Shown: positions 1 through 9,552 of the stretch, piece after piece
Layout: every line of letters begins with the position of its first letter
How positions within the stretch are numbered: position 1 is the stretch's first letter
NCBI GenBank assembly: GCA_003999685.1
Contig: CP021227.1
Coordinates: 744,001 to 808,000 of the forward strand
Origin: Taiwanofungus camphoratus
Taxonomy: Eukaryota; Basidiomycota; Agaricomycetes; Polyporales; Taiwanofungaceae
Direction of reading: 5' to 3'
Length of the DNA: 64,000 bases
Position numbers and translations under genes: made by a program
The notes under the pieces: model-generated
Databases searched by the model: none
Told to the model about the DNA's origin: nothing
The model's input: only the letters and a program-made list of their open reading frames with translations

Positions 1-793
1 CGTGACATCGGAACACTCAGGGAGGGACTCCCATAGGTCCGAAACATCGATAGGAGGGTAGCGAGTAGTCCAGTGTTTCTTTGTCGCCTTATCCGCTATC
101 TGGCAGCGGACAAAAAGTGACTCTAAGTCCTGAAAATACCTTCGGATGGTCCTAGGCTGGTCAGGATCGAAGGTGGGGGATGTACGATCTCCTCGGGGCG
201 GCATGAGTGGAGGTGCGTTCATGGTTGACACAGAAATAGGATTTAGGGGATTAGCTAAAGTGGGTGCGGTCAAAGATGGGTTCGATGCTGAGTTGATGCT
301 AGCTGAAGAAGATTGGGTCGTAGAAGCGTCGGAAAGTGTAATAGAAGGAATCGGAGGGGAACGCGAAGCTGATGGGAGCGTAGAGGATAGCTGAGGGGAT
401 GCCAGTAAATGGACTAAGATAGGGTCAGACGCTGAAGAAGGACCGCTTCCTTCGGAGGTGTTAGGAAGCTCAGGGGACGTGGACTGAGGTTCGAAGTCCT
501 CAATTGGTGAGTCTTCGGACGTGGTAAGCGTGTCTAGAGACCCTTCGAAAAGAGCCTCGAAGTCGGGGGTCGATTCGGAAGATTCGAGTGTAGAAATGAT
601 ATCGGAGGGGATAGTCGTAGGTGTTCGCGAAGCGGTGCTTCGTGGAAGGCCTGCTTGAGTATAGTAACGATAGCCGACCTGAAAGAACTCGGATAGTAAC
701 TGATCGCTGTTTCTCGGAGAGGACTGGTTAGACGTAGGATGATCTGAAGGCAATAAAATCTTGACTGCTCCCCCTCGCGGTGGGCTCCAGAAA
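1..793 (-). mobile_element. Ty3/Gypsy-like LTR retrotransposon, 5' leader and gag-like start (runs off the window)
   Basis: On the minus strand an open frame runs from about 750 to the window edge. A Ser/Thr/Pro-rich leader is followed by a Gag-type segment with RRYFQDLESLFVRCQIADKA and RYPPIDVSDLW. I recognise this as the N-terminal Gag-like region common in Gypsy elements of Agaricomycetes. It lies directly inside the LTR at 794-2559, in the order expected for LTR, leader, gag. The rest of the element is outside the window, so whether it is whole cannot be judged. The near identity of its LTR to the solo LTR at 2786-4551 suggests recent activity of the family. Family assignment is from memory of the motif, not a search. 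Confidence 0.7.
772..789 (-). other. Putative primer-binding site of the LTR element
   Basis: Reading on the minus strand, four bases after the LTR end there is TGGAGCCCACCGCGAGGG. It starts with TGG, the complement of a tRNA CCA end, at the place where a reverse-transcription primer site is expected. I could not name the tRNA. Confidence 0.45.
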
Positions 794-2559
794 TGATACG
801 ACCTAGGGGACCCTGGTACCTAGGGAGTGCTCCGCAACGTGGCTGTGGGGTAGTGTGATAACTGTGAGGGTGTGAGGGTAGGAGCTACAACCTATATGAT
901 ACCGGGAAACCTGTATGTCTTGTTTTTGTAAGTAGGGGAGTAAGGGGTCAAGGGTCCTGCACAACAGGATCTTGTTCCTAAGTGCTAGACTATCCTTAAG
1001 GCCTTGCGAGGCCCTCCGAAGTACGCGAAGTCCTTCGAGATTCTGCGAAGTCCTTCGAAGTTTTAGCTAAAGCGCGCGAGCTGACTTCGTAGGCTGTATA
1101 GAATTAGGGAGCAATAAGCCAATGGACTATAATTTCTACTAAGCGGCAGAGGGTACGAGACTGCTGCGAAGTCCTTTTAGCTAGAGTTAGCTAAAGGGTG
1201 TAAGGCTTAGAGGTTTGTTAGAGCGAGGTGGGCGAGGTTTGGCTGGCGTAGGAGACTTGTAGGAGAGGTCAGATGGTTCGAAGAGCTAATACTTGGAATA
1301 GGAATGAGGGAACGAGGTTGCTGGAAGCTCTGAAGTGTTTGATGACGTCGAGGTGTGGGTCGGAGAGTTCGAGGGCGTAGAGAGATGTACTATAGCCTGT
1401 AATGAAGGCTATGGGGGAGTCGTAGGGTTATTCGTAGGATGTAGGGATGACGCAACGTGAGCCTAAAGGTATAACTAAGGCGGAGGCCCACCGGATAGGT
1501 GCTATAAGAGGTGCTGAAGGGCACGAAGTCACGGCGACTTCATAGATCGTAGTGCGTAGTTTGGGAAGCATAGACGTAGTTCGTAGATATATCGCGAGTG
1601 TAGACGTAGTTCAAAGGTACTGAAACGGAGCTGGGGTGGAGACTTAGGGACCTTAGGACCGTTCCTAAGGTTGTACTCGCGGTGCTTTCCTGAGATCGGA
1701 GCTACAGGGGAACTGGTATTCCAAAGAGAGAAGCGTATACTGAGGGGTCTCTCTTGTACATAGTAAACTACCTCTGACTAAATAGGGGAGCGTGAGGTGA
1801 ACTAATCTTGCGCGAAGTGATCCTTACGAGTCCGAAATGTGTACTAAAACGCATGGACTCCGAAGTGAACACGAGGGGGATAGGAACTAATTAGGAACTG
1901 AAACAGGGGAACTACGAACGGTAGAAAGGTGACCAAGTTCATTCACGAGGGCGGGATGACTATCCGAGAGCAGCCATGCGCCGTGATCACCTATCTTAGC
2001 GGGCTAAGAGCGCACGAAGTTCTTAGCAGCGGGACTTGACCTAATCGGGGCAGGAGGTGTCCTAACTGGGTGGAGGGTCATATGGGTACGCCCTAGGATG
2101 ACCTTATGGCATAGGATCGAGACCCATGGGGGTGCACAAGGCTTCCTAAGTCCAATTTCCGGAACTTCGGACCGTTTCGGAGCCTATCGGAGGGAGCTGC
2201 AATCACAAGAGCTAGGAGAGACTTAGCTAAGACTTCTTAGCTAAGCCCGGGATGAGTGACGTTGTAGATAGGACCTAGATCCAATGGAACAGTATGGGAG
2301 GGCCGGCAGTGTCCGATAGTGGACTTAGCAGAAGTTAGGGACTTCGCGTCTAGCATTCGAAATCTCGTAGCACCTCGTGTGACTTCGCAAGACTTCGTAG
2401 GGTGTTAGGAGGGTTTAGGAAGGAGAGGGGGCATTAGGAATATTATAGGAACCTATCCCTCCTGTCGTAGGCTGTAGGAGAGTCTTAGAGTGGTCGGTTG
2501 GGGGATCAGAAAGCTCCTAAAATCGCAATTCGGGGCCCAGGAGGCTACGGGACTCATCA
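794..2559 (-). repeat. 5' LTR of the minus-strand Gypsy-like element
   Basis: This 1766-bp repeat is the inverted counterpart of 2786-4551, which has the same length. It begins TGATGAG and ends GTATCA on its own strand, giving the usual TG...CA ends. The gag-like leader follows at lower coordinates, so this is the 5' LTR. By eye only scattered single-base differences separate it from the other LTR. Its body is rich in short motifs such as CGAAGTCCTTCGA and GCTAAAG. The flank at 2560 is LINE sequence, so the element sits inside a LINE. Confidence 0.85.
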
Positions 2560-2785
2560 CCGGTACATGGAAAAAGCTGCGCTTAGAGCGCGGCGAGTTC
2601 ATGAAGGGCATCCAATGAGGGCCGCTCTTCCACCTTATTGGGCGACCAATGTCACCAATATCACTGCGCCATGGCCGCTTAATTCGCGCCGTGGCAAAAA
2701 ACAGGCTGTCACCCCCATGACGTTCATAGATCGCATCAGGCGGCAGTCATCAGAAGACTTTGCACCCCTCCACCCGGAGGCGCGG

Positions 2786-4551
2786 TGATGAGTCCTGTAG
2801 CCTCCTGGGCCCCGAATCGCGATTTTAGGAGCTTTCTAATCCCCCAACCGACCACTCTAAGACTCTCCTACAGCCTACGACAGGAGGGATAGGTTCCTAT
2901 AATATTCCTAACGCCCCCTCTCCTTCCTAAACCCTCCTAACACCCTACGAAGTCTTGCGAAGTCACACGAGATGCTACGAGATTTCGAATGCTAGATGCG
3001 AAGTCTCTAACTCCTGCTAAGTCCACTATCGGACACTGCCGGCCCTCCCATACTGTTCCATTGGATCTAGGTCCTATCTACAACGTCACTCATCCCGGGC
3101 TTAGCTAAGAAGTCTTAGCTAAGTCTCTCCTAGCTCTTGTGATTGCAGCTACCTCCGATAGGCTCCGAAACGGTCCGAAGTTCCAGAAGTTGGACTTAGG
3201 AAGCCTTGTGCACCCTCATGGGTCTCGATCCTATGCCATAAGGTCATCCTAGGGCGTACCCATATGACCCTCCACCCATTTAGGACACCTCCTGCCCCGA
3301 TTAGGCCAAGTCCCGCTGCTAAGGACTTTGTGCGCTCTTAGCCCACTAAGATAGGTGATCACGGCACATGGCTGCTCTCGGATAGTCATCCCGCCCTCGT
3401 GAATGAACTTGGTCACCTTTCTACCATACGTAGTTCCCCTGTTTCAGTTCCTAATTAGTTCCTATCCTCCTCGTGTTCACTTCGGAGTCCATGCGTTTTA
3501 GTACACATTTCGGACTCGTAAGGATCACTTCGCGCAAGATTAGTTCACCTCACGCTCCCCTATTTAGTCAGAGGTAGTTTACTATGTACAAGAGAGACCC
3601 CTCAGTATACGCTTCTCTCTTTGGAATACCAGTTCCCCTGTAGCTCCGATCTCAGGAAAGCACCGCGAGTACAACCTTAGGAACGGTCCCAAGGTCCCTA
3701 AGTCTCCACCCCAGCTCCGTTTCAGTACCTTTGAACTACGTCTACGCTCGCGATATATCTACGAACTACGTCTACGCTTCCCGAACTACGCACTACGATC
3801 TACGAAGTCGCCGTGACTTCGTGCCCTTCAGCACCTCTTATAGCACCTATCCGGTGGGCCTCCGCCTTAGTTATACCCTTAGGCTCACGTTGCGTCATCC
3901 CTACGTTCTACGAATAACCCTACGACTCCCCCATAGCCTTCATTACAGGCTATAGTACATCTCTCTACGCCCTCGAACTCTCCGACCCACACCTCGACGT
4001 CATCAAACACTTCAGAGCTTCCAGCAACCTCGTTCCCTCATTCCTATTCCAAGTATTAGCTCTTCGAACCATCCGACCTCTCCTACAAGTCTCCTACGCT
4101 AGCCAAACCTCGTCCACCTCGCTCTAACAAACCTCTAAGCCTTACGCCCTTTAGCTAACTCTAGCTAAAAGGACTTCGCAGCAGTCTCGTACCCTCTGCC
4201 GCTTAGTAGAAATTATAGTCCATTGGCTTATTGCCCCCTAACTCTATACAGCCTACGAAGTCAGCTCGCGCGATTTAGCTAAAACTTCGAAGGACTTCGC
4301 AGAATCTCGAAGGACTTCGCGTACTTCGGAGGGCCTCGCAAGGCCTTAGAGATAGTATAGCACTTAGGAACAAGATCCTGTTGTGCAGGACCCTTGACCC
4401 CTTACTCCCCTACTTACAAAAACAAGACATACAGGTTTCCCGGTATCATACAGGTTGTAGCTCCTACCCTCACACCCTCACAGTTATCACACTACCCCAC
4501 AGCCACGTTGCGGAGCACTCCCTAGGTACCAGGGTCCCCTAGGTCGTATCA
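2786..4551 (+). repeat. Solo LTR of the same Gypsy-like family, inserted in the LINE
   Basis: The 1766-bp repeat starts TGATGAG and ends GTATCA. It is flanked on both sides by GCGG (2782-2785 and 4552-4555), read as a 4-bp target-site duplication. LINE coding sequence lies immediately on each side in the same phase. No internal retroelement sequence is attached, so it is a solo LTR, the usual product of recombination between the two LTRs of one element. It is inverted relative to the LTR at 794-2559, and the pair makes a long palindrome with a 226-bp loop. Confidence 0.85.
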
Positions 4552-4555
4552 GCGG

Positions 4556-5890
4556 CCCGGTGATCGGGTCGTGGATCGGTACATTGATCGTTTCGAGCGG
4601 GTGTTCTTGAACGGAAAGGGTCCAAACAAACGCTCTCCTGAATTCGCCGACTGGTTGGAGTTCACCTGGTGGCCGGAATTCCGGCGCCAGCTGGCCCAGC
4701 CAGAAGGGCGAATGTTGTTTACTGATGGGTCGTATGCAAATGCGCCCACAGTAAGATCTGGTAGTGCGTGGCTCGTCATTGACGGGGAAGATCACGTTGC
4801 CCATGGAAAGTTCGGGGCCGGCAAGGTCCAGAGCTTCAATGCGGAGATGCTGGCATTGGCGCGCGGGCTGCGTGAAGCGGTCCGTGACGTCCCTGCCCAC
4901 ATCACCACCCTCATAGTCTGTTCCGATAACCAATCGGCACTTGACCGAATATTCAAGCCGGAAGTCGGACCGTCGCAGATGGCGGCGGTCATGGCTTCTC
5001 AACACGTACGAGTGTTCCTCGATGCAGATGAACGCCGACACATTGTCCTTTTTTGGGTTCCTTCCCATAAAGGCATTTTTCAGAACGAGTTCGTTGATGA
5101 ACTCGCGAAGAAGGCATTGGATGATCCCCAACCGGAATTCATCTCACAATCGATGGCCCTTGCTCGCGTCAAGGCAAGGGTCAAAAAGCGCTGGGGGACA
5201 TTAGTCAATAATCCCAGCTATTGCGGTCGTCGGTTATGGAAAGTAACCGAGGACGCCCTACCGATGCACGGGACTACGGCCAAGGGCACGTGGGTCTTGA
5301 AGGCAGCTGGCAAGTCCAACAAGGAGGTGGCACGCGTATGCCGTGTGCTCACCAACCATTTCCCTGGCGGTGAATACCGCTCTCAGTTCAATATCCCAGG
5401 CCCTCACCTCTGCTTATGTGGAGCGGAGGAGACGAGGGAACATGTGCTCTTCGACTGTCCATTTTGGATCAGGACGAAGCGCCAACAGGGTCCTCGTGAT
5501 CCGCTTCTGATGGGGCCCCCTGAACAAAGGGGATGGACCCCGGATGACATAATGGAGTTCCTTCGGCTCAACCCGATGGTCTCCACTTTTGATTGGGCAG
5601 AGATTCTGGCAGAATCTCTGCTTGAAGCTGAAGCGGCGCGCACGAGAACATTCACTCGGGCCCGTCTTATGTGCCACACTGTCGGAAGACAAGCGGCATG
5701 GCAGCGGTTCCATGCGGACCGACATTTAGATCCTGGCATGACCACAGCCCTGGGTGGAAAGTACCGGGATTTCTGTGAGTGGTACGACGCTGAAGCAAAG
5801 GCGTTCGAAATGTACCATAATTGGATAGATGAGGGGATAGCGGAACCCAGTATCCGCGATGACCCCCCCATCTACCCGAATGATAATTGA
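4556..5890 (+). CDS. LINE ORF2 C-terminal part: RNase H domain and zinc knuckle (partial)
   Basis: The open frame enters from the left (first in-frame GTG at 4571) and stops at 5890. RNase H (type I) acidic residues are visible: Asp in MLFTDGSY, Glu in SFNAEMLAL, Asp in VCSDNQSA, and the final Asp in NEFVDELAKKA, with the accompanying WVPSHKG motif. Further on, CLCGAEETREHVLFDCPFW is the Cys/His zinc-knuckle at the C-terminus of many LINE ORF2 proteins. In a complete element this part removes RNA from the RNA:DNA hybrid during target-primed reverse transcription. Here it is only the end of the protein, cut off from its upstream part by the solo LTR. About 445 codons are visible. No stop interrupts this piece, so the LINE copy looks fairly young. 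Confidence 0.85.
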   Translation, partial: PGDRVVDRYIDRFERVFLNGKGPNKRSPEFADWLEFTWWPEFRRQLAQPEGRMLFTDGSYANAPTVRSGSAWLVIDGEDHVAHGKFGAGKVQSFNAEMLALARGLREAVRDVPAHITTLIVCSDNQSALDRIFKPEVGPSQMAAVMASQHVRVFLDADERRHIVLFWVPSHKGIFQNEFVDELAKKALDDPQPEFISQSMALARVKARVKKRWGTLVNNPSYCGRRLWKVTEDALPMHGTTAKGTWVLKAAGKSNKEVARVCRVLTNHFPGGEYRSQFNIPGPHLCLCGAEETREHVLFDCPFWIRTKRQQGPRDPLLMGPPEQRGWTPDDIMEFLRLNPMVSTFDWAEILAESLLEAEAARTRTFTRARLMCHTVGRQAAWQRFHADRHLDPGMTTALGGKYRDFCEWYDAEAKAFEMYHNWIDEGIAEPSIRDDPPIYPNDN

Positions 5891-6191
5891 GGCCCGAAAC
5901 CTGTAGGGCTAGACTCAGTTCCATAGGTGATTTACTGGCGGAACGGGATGACCGGGCCGGGTAAACACATAGAGCGTGAAAAAGTGGGTCGGGCGGGGGT
6001 TAGGTATGGCGTCCTATGGATGACTGTACTTTTCTCTTTGCAGGCTTTACTGGATTATATGCCCACGCCACATAACGAGGCCACCGAAACCTGTAGGTGT
6101 GCCGCTCATGCGGGCGCGGATGCCCACTTACTATCATTATTACTCTACGTGTACCTACGTCGTATGGAGTATAAACTCGAGGAATTTAAAT

Positions 6192-6205
6192 AAAAAAAAA
6201 AAAAA
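6192..6205 (+). other. Poly-A tail marking the LINE 3' end
   Basis: A run of 14 A residues follows the LINE 3' UTR. It is the expected end of a target-primed LINE insertion. The left arm of the ATP10 inverted duplication begins only 55 bp further on. Confidence 0.8.
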
Positions 6206-6788
6206 GTGGCGCAGTTTCCTTTTTGGGGTATCATATAGCGCGCTCTTGTATCACGGAAATGGTGTCACATTATGTATATTCACTCGGCGAGAAAACATAT
6301 CCGACGGGTTTTATGATCTATCTACTAGGCACAGTATTGTGCCTGTGTGTTTCGCCTGCCGGGACTTCGCACGGCCTCAGCCTCAGCACAGCGAAGGGAC
6401 AGTGCGCAGAAGGCATACCACCATCCTCAGAGGTCACAACTTTGCGCCACTCATATATCAATGATATATAATATATATTCATGAGTTCCGGAATTCCTAG
6501 CGCTGTTGAGCACACCCAACCAGGGCCCCACCATGGCGTACGGGGCCGGCCACGCAGCTTAGGTGATGCCACGGAGCGACCACGCCAACAACTAAGACAA
6601 CCAGACACCTCCCGCACGAAGTCTTGATCGATATTCAGAAAACTGTTAATTGTTGTATGGCGGAAATGTACTTCTATGAACCGTGATGAGGACCTGGACG
6701 TCGACGTGTCTAGAGTATCATATGCACTCGTATGCTGCACATGAGTAGGGGAACACTCCCGTACCGTATGTAGTAGCACATACAGTCA

Positions 6789-8151
6789 TCATTGCGCAGT
6801 CTTTGCATGCCTACTGAGCAACACGCCGGTGCACACTTTGAGAGCTTCCACCTCTTGAGGCATGGGATCAGCGCATCCGGCCCAACGGACCCGACACTGC
6901 TCATCAACCAGATAGATGTAGCCTACATGACGATTTGACATTCCCAAGTCATCGCGGATGTATCTATAATATGATATCGACTTTATGTCAGTATATGCTT
7001 ACATCGTAGACAATTCTAGGGCGTTGATGTCTCATAATAAATTTGCTCACTCCATATTTTGGCTGCTAACAAGATAAGTGTCCCACAAAACCTGCGGAAT
7101 ATTCTTGCGGATACTTGAGGTAAACAGAGAGACGAGCAGAGACTTGAGAAGATTCTCTTGTAGATTTATTTGAATGTATCGATACGATGGATGTGAAGAG
7201 TATTCTGAGTGTGCGGCACTGATGAAATTGGCGGTTTGTAGCTAGAAGTCAGATGGACAAACGTTTGCATATATCACGTACCGTGGAAGAGAACGGGTAA
7301 GCAAAGCAGAGCAGTTACGAGTAAGAGAACAGGGACAGACCTCGGATATTTTTGTGGAGAGCATAGCAATGACGGACACTTTTCCCGTGCAAAGGGTAGT
7401 AGTGTGAACATTGGCCTCCGAGTTCAGTGTAGTACCTGCAATGTCTGGGAAATATAGAGCTTTCTAGAGGTATCCCTCAGCATTCGAATCACAGAAGACA
7501 CCATTGAGTCAGGAACAGTGAGGTGCAAGCATTGGTCTCATTGTAGCACGTCGCTTCTATCGTATGGTCGCCAAGCTCTGCAACTGAATGGTGCTCACAT
7601 CCTCACGTATCATCACCCTTGGCGCAATCCATGTCTTTCCACCATGTCTGCGCGTCGCACTTAAGTCTGCGAAGTAGCCCCTCGTAGCTTCTTTGACTCT
7701 ACGATAATTGAAGAGGCGAACATGTCATTAACTGGAAAGGCATTGGGCAATCAGATACAAACAGGTGTTTTCTCTTCTCCAGCCTCTTCTCTTGATCCAT
7801 CAACTCCTCCCTAGTTTGAGCCCACGTCTTCGGCTCCGTGGTTGGTCTATCACGCACACCGAGTGGACGCTGAAGCATAGGTAAAAAAGGTTCTTCAATC
7901 ACATCCTTTGGCTTCTGCTCGACGCTTTCTTTTTGTTTTCCCTTCGAGTTGGAATCCGCCTCCGACTCTCGGAGGCTAGTTGCCGCTGAATTGTTTGATT
8001 GCGTGTGACGGGGGGAAGCACCAGAGATGAGCCGACGTTGGGGTATGCATTTTCGTCTCGCTTGGAGACCAAGAATTTTATCATACAATGCGGAGGTGGA
8101 GAGAGGAGCTCTCAAACAGCGGCAGGTATGCATTACAGTCGACGCGTACAT
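6789..8151 (-). CDS. ATP10: ATP10, mitochondrial F1Fo ATP synthase assembly factor (left copy)
   Basis: I recognise the ATP10 family, which helps fold Atp6 and assemble the Fo sector in the mitochondrial inner membrane. Five exons read on the minus strand: 8151-7763, 7698-7599, 7463-7341, 7241-7051 and 6963-6789, all with GT-AG introns in phase, giving 325 residues. Conserved stretches include RPLGVRDRPTTEPKTW, GYFADLSATRRHGGKTWIAP, KALYFPDIAG, IQINLQENLLKSLLVS and the C-terminal VGYIYLVDEQCRVRWAGCAD. The N-terminus is basic, serine-rich and lacks acidic residues early on, which fits a mitochondrial targeting peptide. The right copy at 62047-63409 has the same exon layout base for base. The few amino-acid differences in exon 1 include Ile/Thr, Phe/Pro and Glu/Gly. 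Nothing seen would inactivate this copy. Confidence 0.9.
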
Positions 8152-8963
8152 AACTTCTCGACACTACCATTTCCGCAAATGGCAGTAGCGCGTGTCATGT
8201 GACATACATCAGCGCTGCGCTGCTCGCGGTTGAACCAAGACTCTCTCGTGGCCCGCAACGACCCTTCTATACTTCTGACTTCTGCCTCTGCTAGAAAGCT
8301 GGCACGCAGTTCATTGCGGTCTTTGATATTGTATCCCGTCGGCGTTCTCTCCTTCCTGCTCGGTTTCCGGTGCTTTCATCAAGTGCGGGAATTGACTCAG
8401 GATCTAGTGGTATTGTCTCTTGAATCTGTTACATTATGATGTGAACGATCGGGATGCGACGAGTTGTCTGTTGTAATCGTTACTCCTCTCTGGGTGGCAC
8501 CTTTGCTCAAACAGCCGGTCCATCTCAAACGATTGGAAATTGCGTTCTTGCCTGACTTGCATTGATCCTTTATGCTGCCTGCCGAGATTAAGGCATATAG
8601 AATGTGCGCATCACATTTCATAAAGCAATCATTGGAAATGATAAGCAACAAGGCACTAACATGTTTCCCCTTCGGGATCAATGACAAGAGTATGGTATAG
8701 ACTATCACACATAGGTCTACTTGGTTACAAGCACGTGCAAGACCCGTAGCGGAGAAGCTCAAGGGTGGAAGCAGTTAGCTGTCTTGCAGGAATGACCTCG
8801 GTTTCCGATCTTCCCAGGAGCGTGGTCGCGACACCCAGCCGCGTTCCAGCAATTTCACGGTAGGGTAGTCAGCAATGTCGATTGCTACGATATGGACTAT
8901 CTTTTCCTCCATGGATGAGAATAATCTCTCTCTACGTTGTGGCCGAAAAGGAATACGAGCTGA

Positions 8964-9248
8964 TTAACCTCCGCCATCGATGGTCCACGCGAGACACGTG
9001 AATGCCTCACGAATCTTGACTTCGACGAGCTTGTTCAACGCTTTCACGCGGACACAGTCATAGGACAAGGCCGTGTTCGTCTTTGAGAAAGGAGCAAACG
9101 TCGACAGCCTGCGGAAGCCAAAGGGGACAAGTGTGGATCGGTTTTTATCTGTGGTTCCTTCCTTGAGAATTTCCTCTTCAGCATATATGCGTATGTAAGC
9201 ACCATCGAGTAGTAGTATCATCGTGCCTCGTTGACACAGCATTGTCAC
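8964..9248 (-). CDS. Unassigned reading frame in the duplicated arm (left copy)
   Basis: A 94-codon frame begins MTMLCQRGTMILLLDGAYIR and ends near AFTCLAWTIDGGG. The last codons precede a possible donor (GGAG|GTTAAT), so it could be the first exon of a longer gene upstream of and co-oriented with ATP10. I do not recognise the family. The right copy (60974-61261) lacks 29 nt inside this frame, which changes its end. That could mean the frame is not under selection or that one copy has decayed. Treat it as a candidate only. Confidence 0.25.
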   Translation of the reverse strand: MTMLCQRGTMILLLDGAYIRIYAEEEILKEGTTDKNRSTLVPFGFRRLSTFAPFSKTNTALSYDCVRVKALNKLVEVKIREAFTCLAWTIDGGG

Positions 9249-9552
9249 TAGGACGTAGGCCGGGAGTAGTGCTCCGGGCTCAGTTCGTGTAGTCGTTCAA
9301 GAGTTTCTGACGGTGCACTATTGCAAAGTCAAGACACAGGATAATTGCGTACGAGTCATCAGACCTCTGTACAAATATCCCAGCAGAAATAGCTCCTCGA
9401 ACGACACGTCAATTTGCAGCCGTAACGTTGTGTCGAGAATGTCGTCATCACATCAGAAATTCTATAGACTTGCGTGTGGATGCCAGAAAGTGAGTGATCG
9501 AACCGCCATTGTACACGTAAATTTGGAGCATGACGGACTCGTGATATTACAA

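Larger units (their letters stand above)
2560..6205 (+). mobile_element. LINE (non-LTR retrotransposon), 3' part, interrupted by two LTR insertions
   Basis: LINE sequence is present at 2560-2785 and again at 4556-6205, split by a solo LTR. The first piece encodes the stretch before RNase H and ends FAPLHPEAR. The second opens in the same phase and carries RNase H and a C-terminal zinc knuckle, then a 3' UTR of about 300 bp and 14 A residues (6192-6205). This order is typical of I/Tad-type fungal LINEs. The reverse transcriptase part would lie to the left, beyond the minus-strand LTR element, and is not visible. The poly-A tail fixes the 3' end. The target duplication of the LINE cannot be tested because its 5' end is missing. 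Confidence 0.8.
6261..9552 (-). repeat. Left arm of a 3.3-kb inverted segmental duplication
   Basis: This stretch is the reverse complement of 60670-63937 with scattered substitutions and a few indels, including a 29-nt segment near 9005-9035 that is absent from the right copy. Outer breakpoints are sharp: matching starts at GGTGTCACATTATG here and ends at the same motif inverted at 63937. The inner breakpoint is at GATATTACAA. The ends do not form terminal inverted repeats and there is no transposase, so a segmental duplication is the better reading. The arm contains a full ATP10 gene and one unassigned reading frame. Confidence 0.9.

Noticed and set aside
794-4551. The palindrome as one DNA transposon with long terminal inverted repeats
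   Set aside because: The arms have TG...CA ends and LTR length. One is followed by a gag-like frame, the other has its own target duplication, and the spacer is LINE sequence, not a transposase.
6318-6779. 153-codon minus-strand frame and its right-arm twin (63419-63880)
   Set aside because: Composition is irregular, there is no family motif, and it lies immediately downstream of ATP10 where a 3' UTR is expected. Conservation between arms reflects recent duplication, not coding constraint.
6261-9552. The 3.3-kb duplicated arm as a Helitron or cut-and-paste transposon
   Set aside because: No transposase, helicase or terminal repeats are present, and the content is a host gene (ATP10) with introns.
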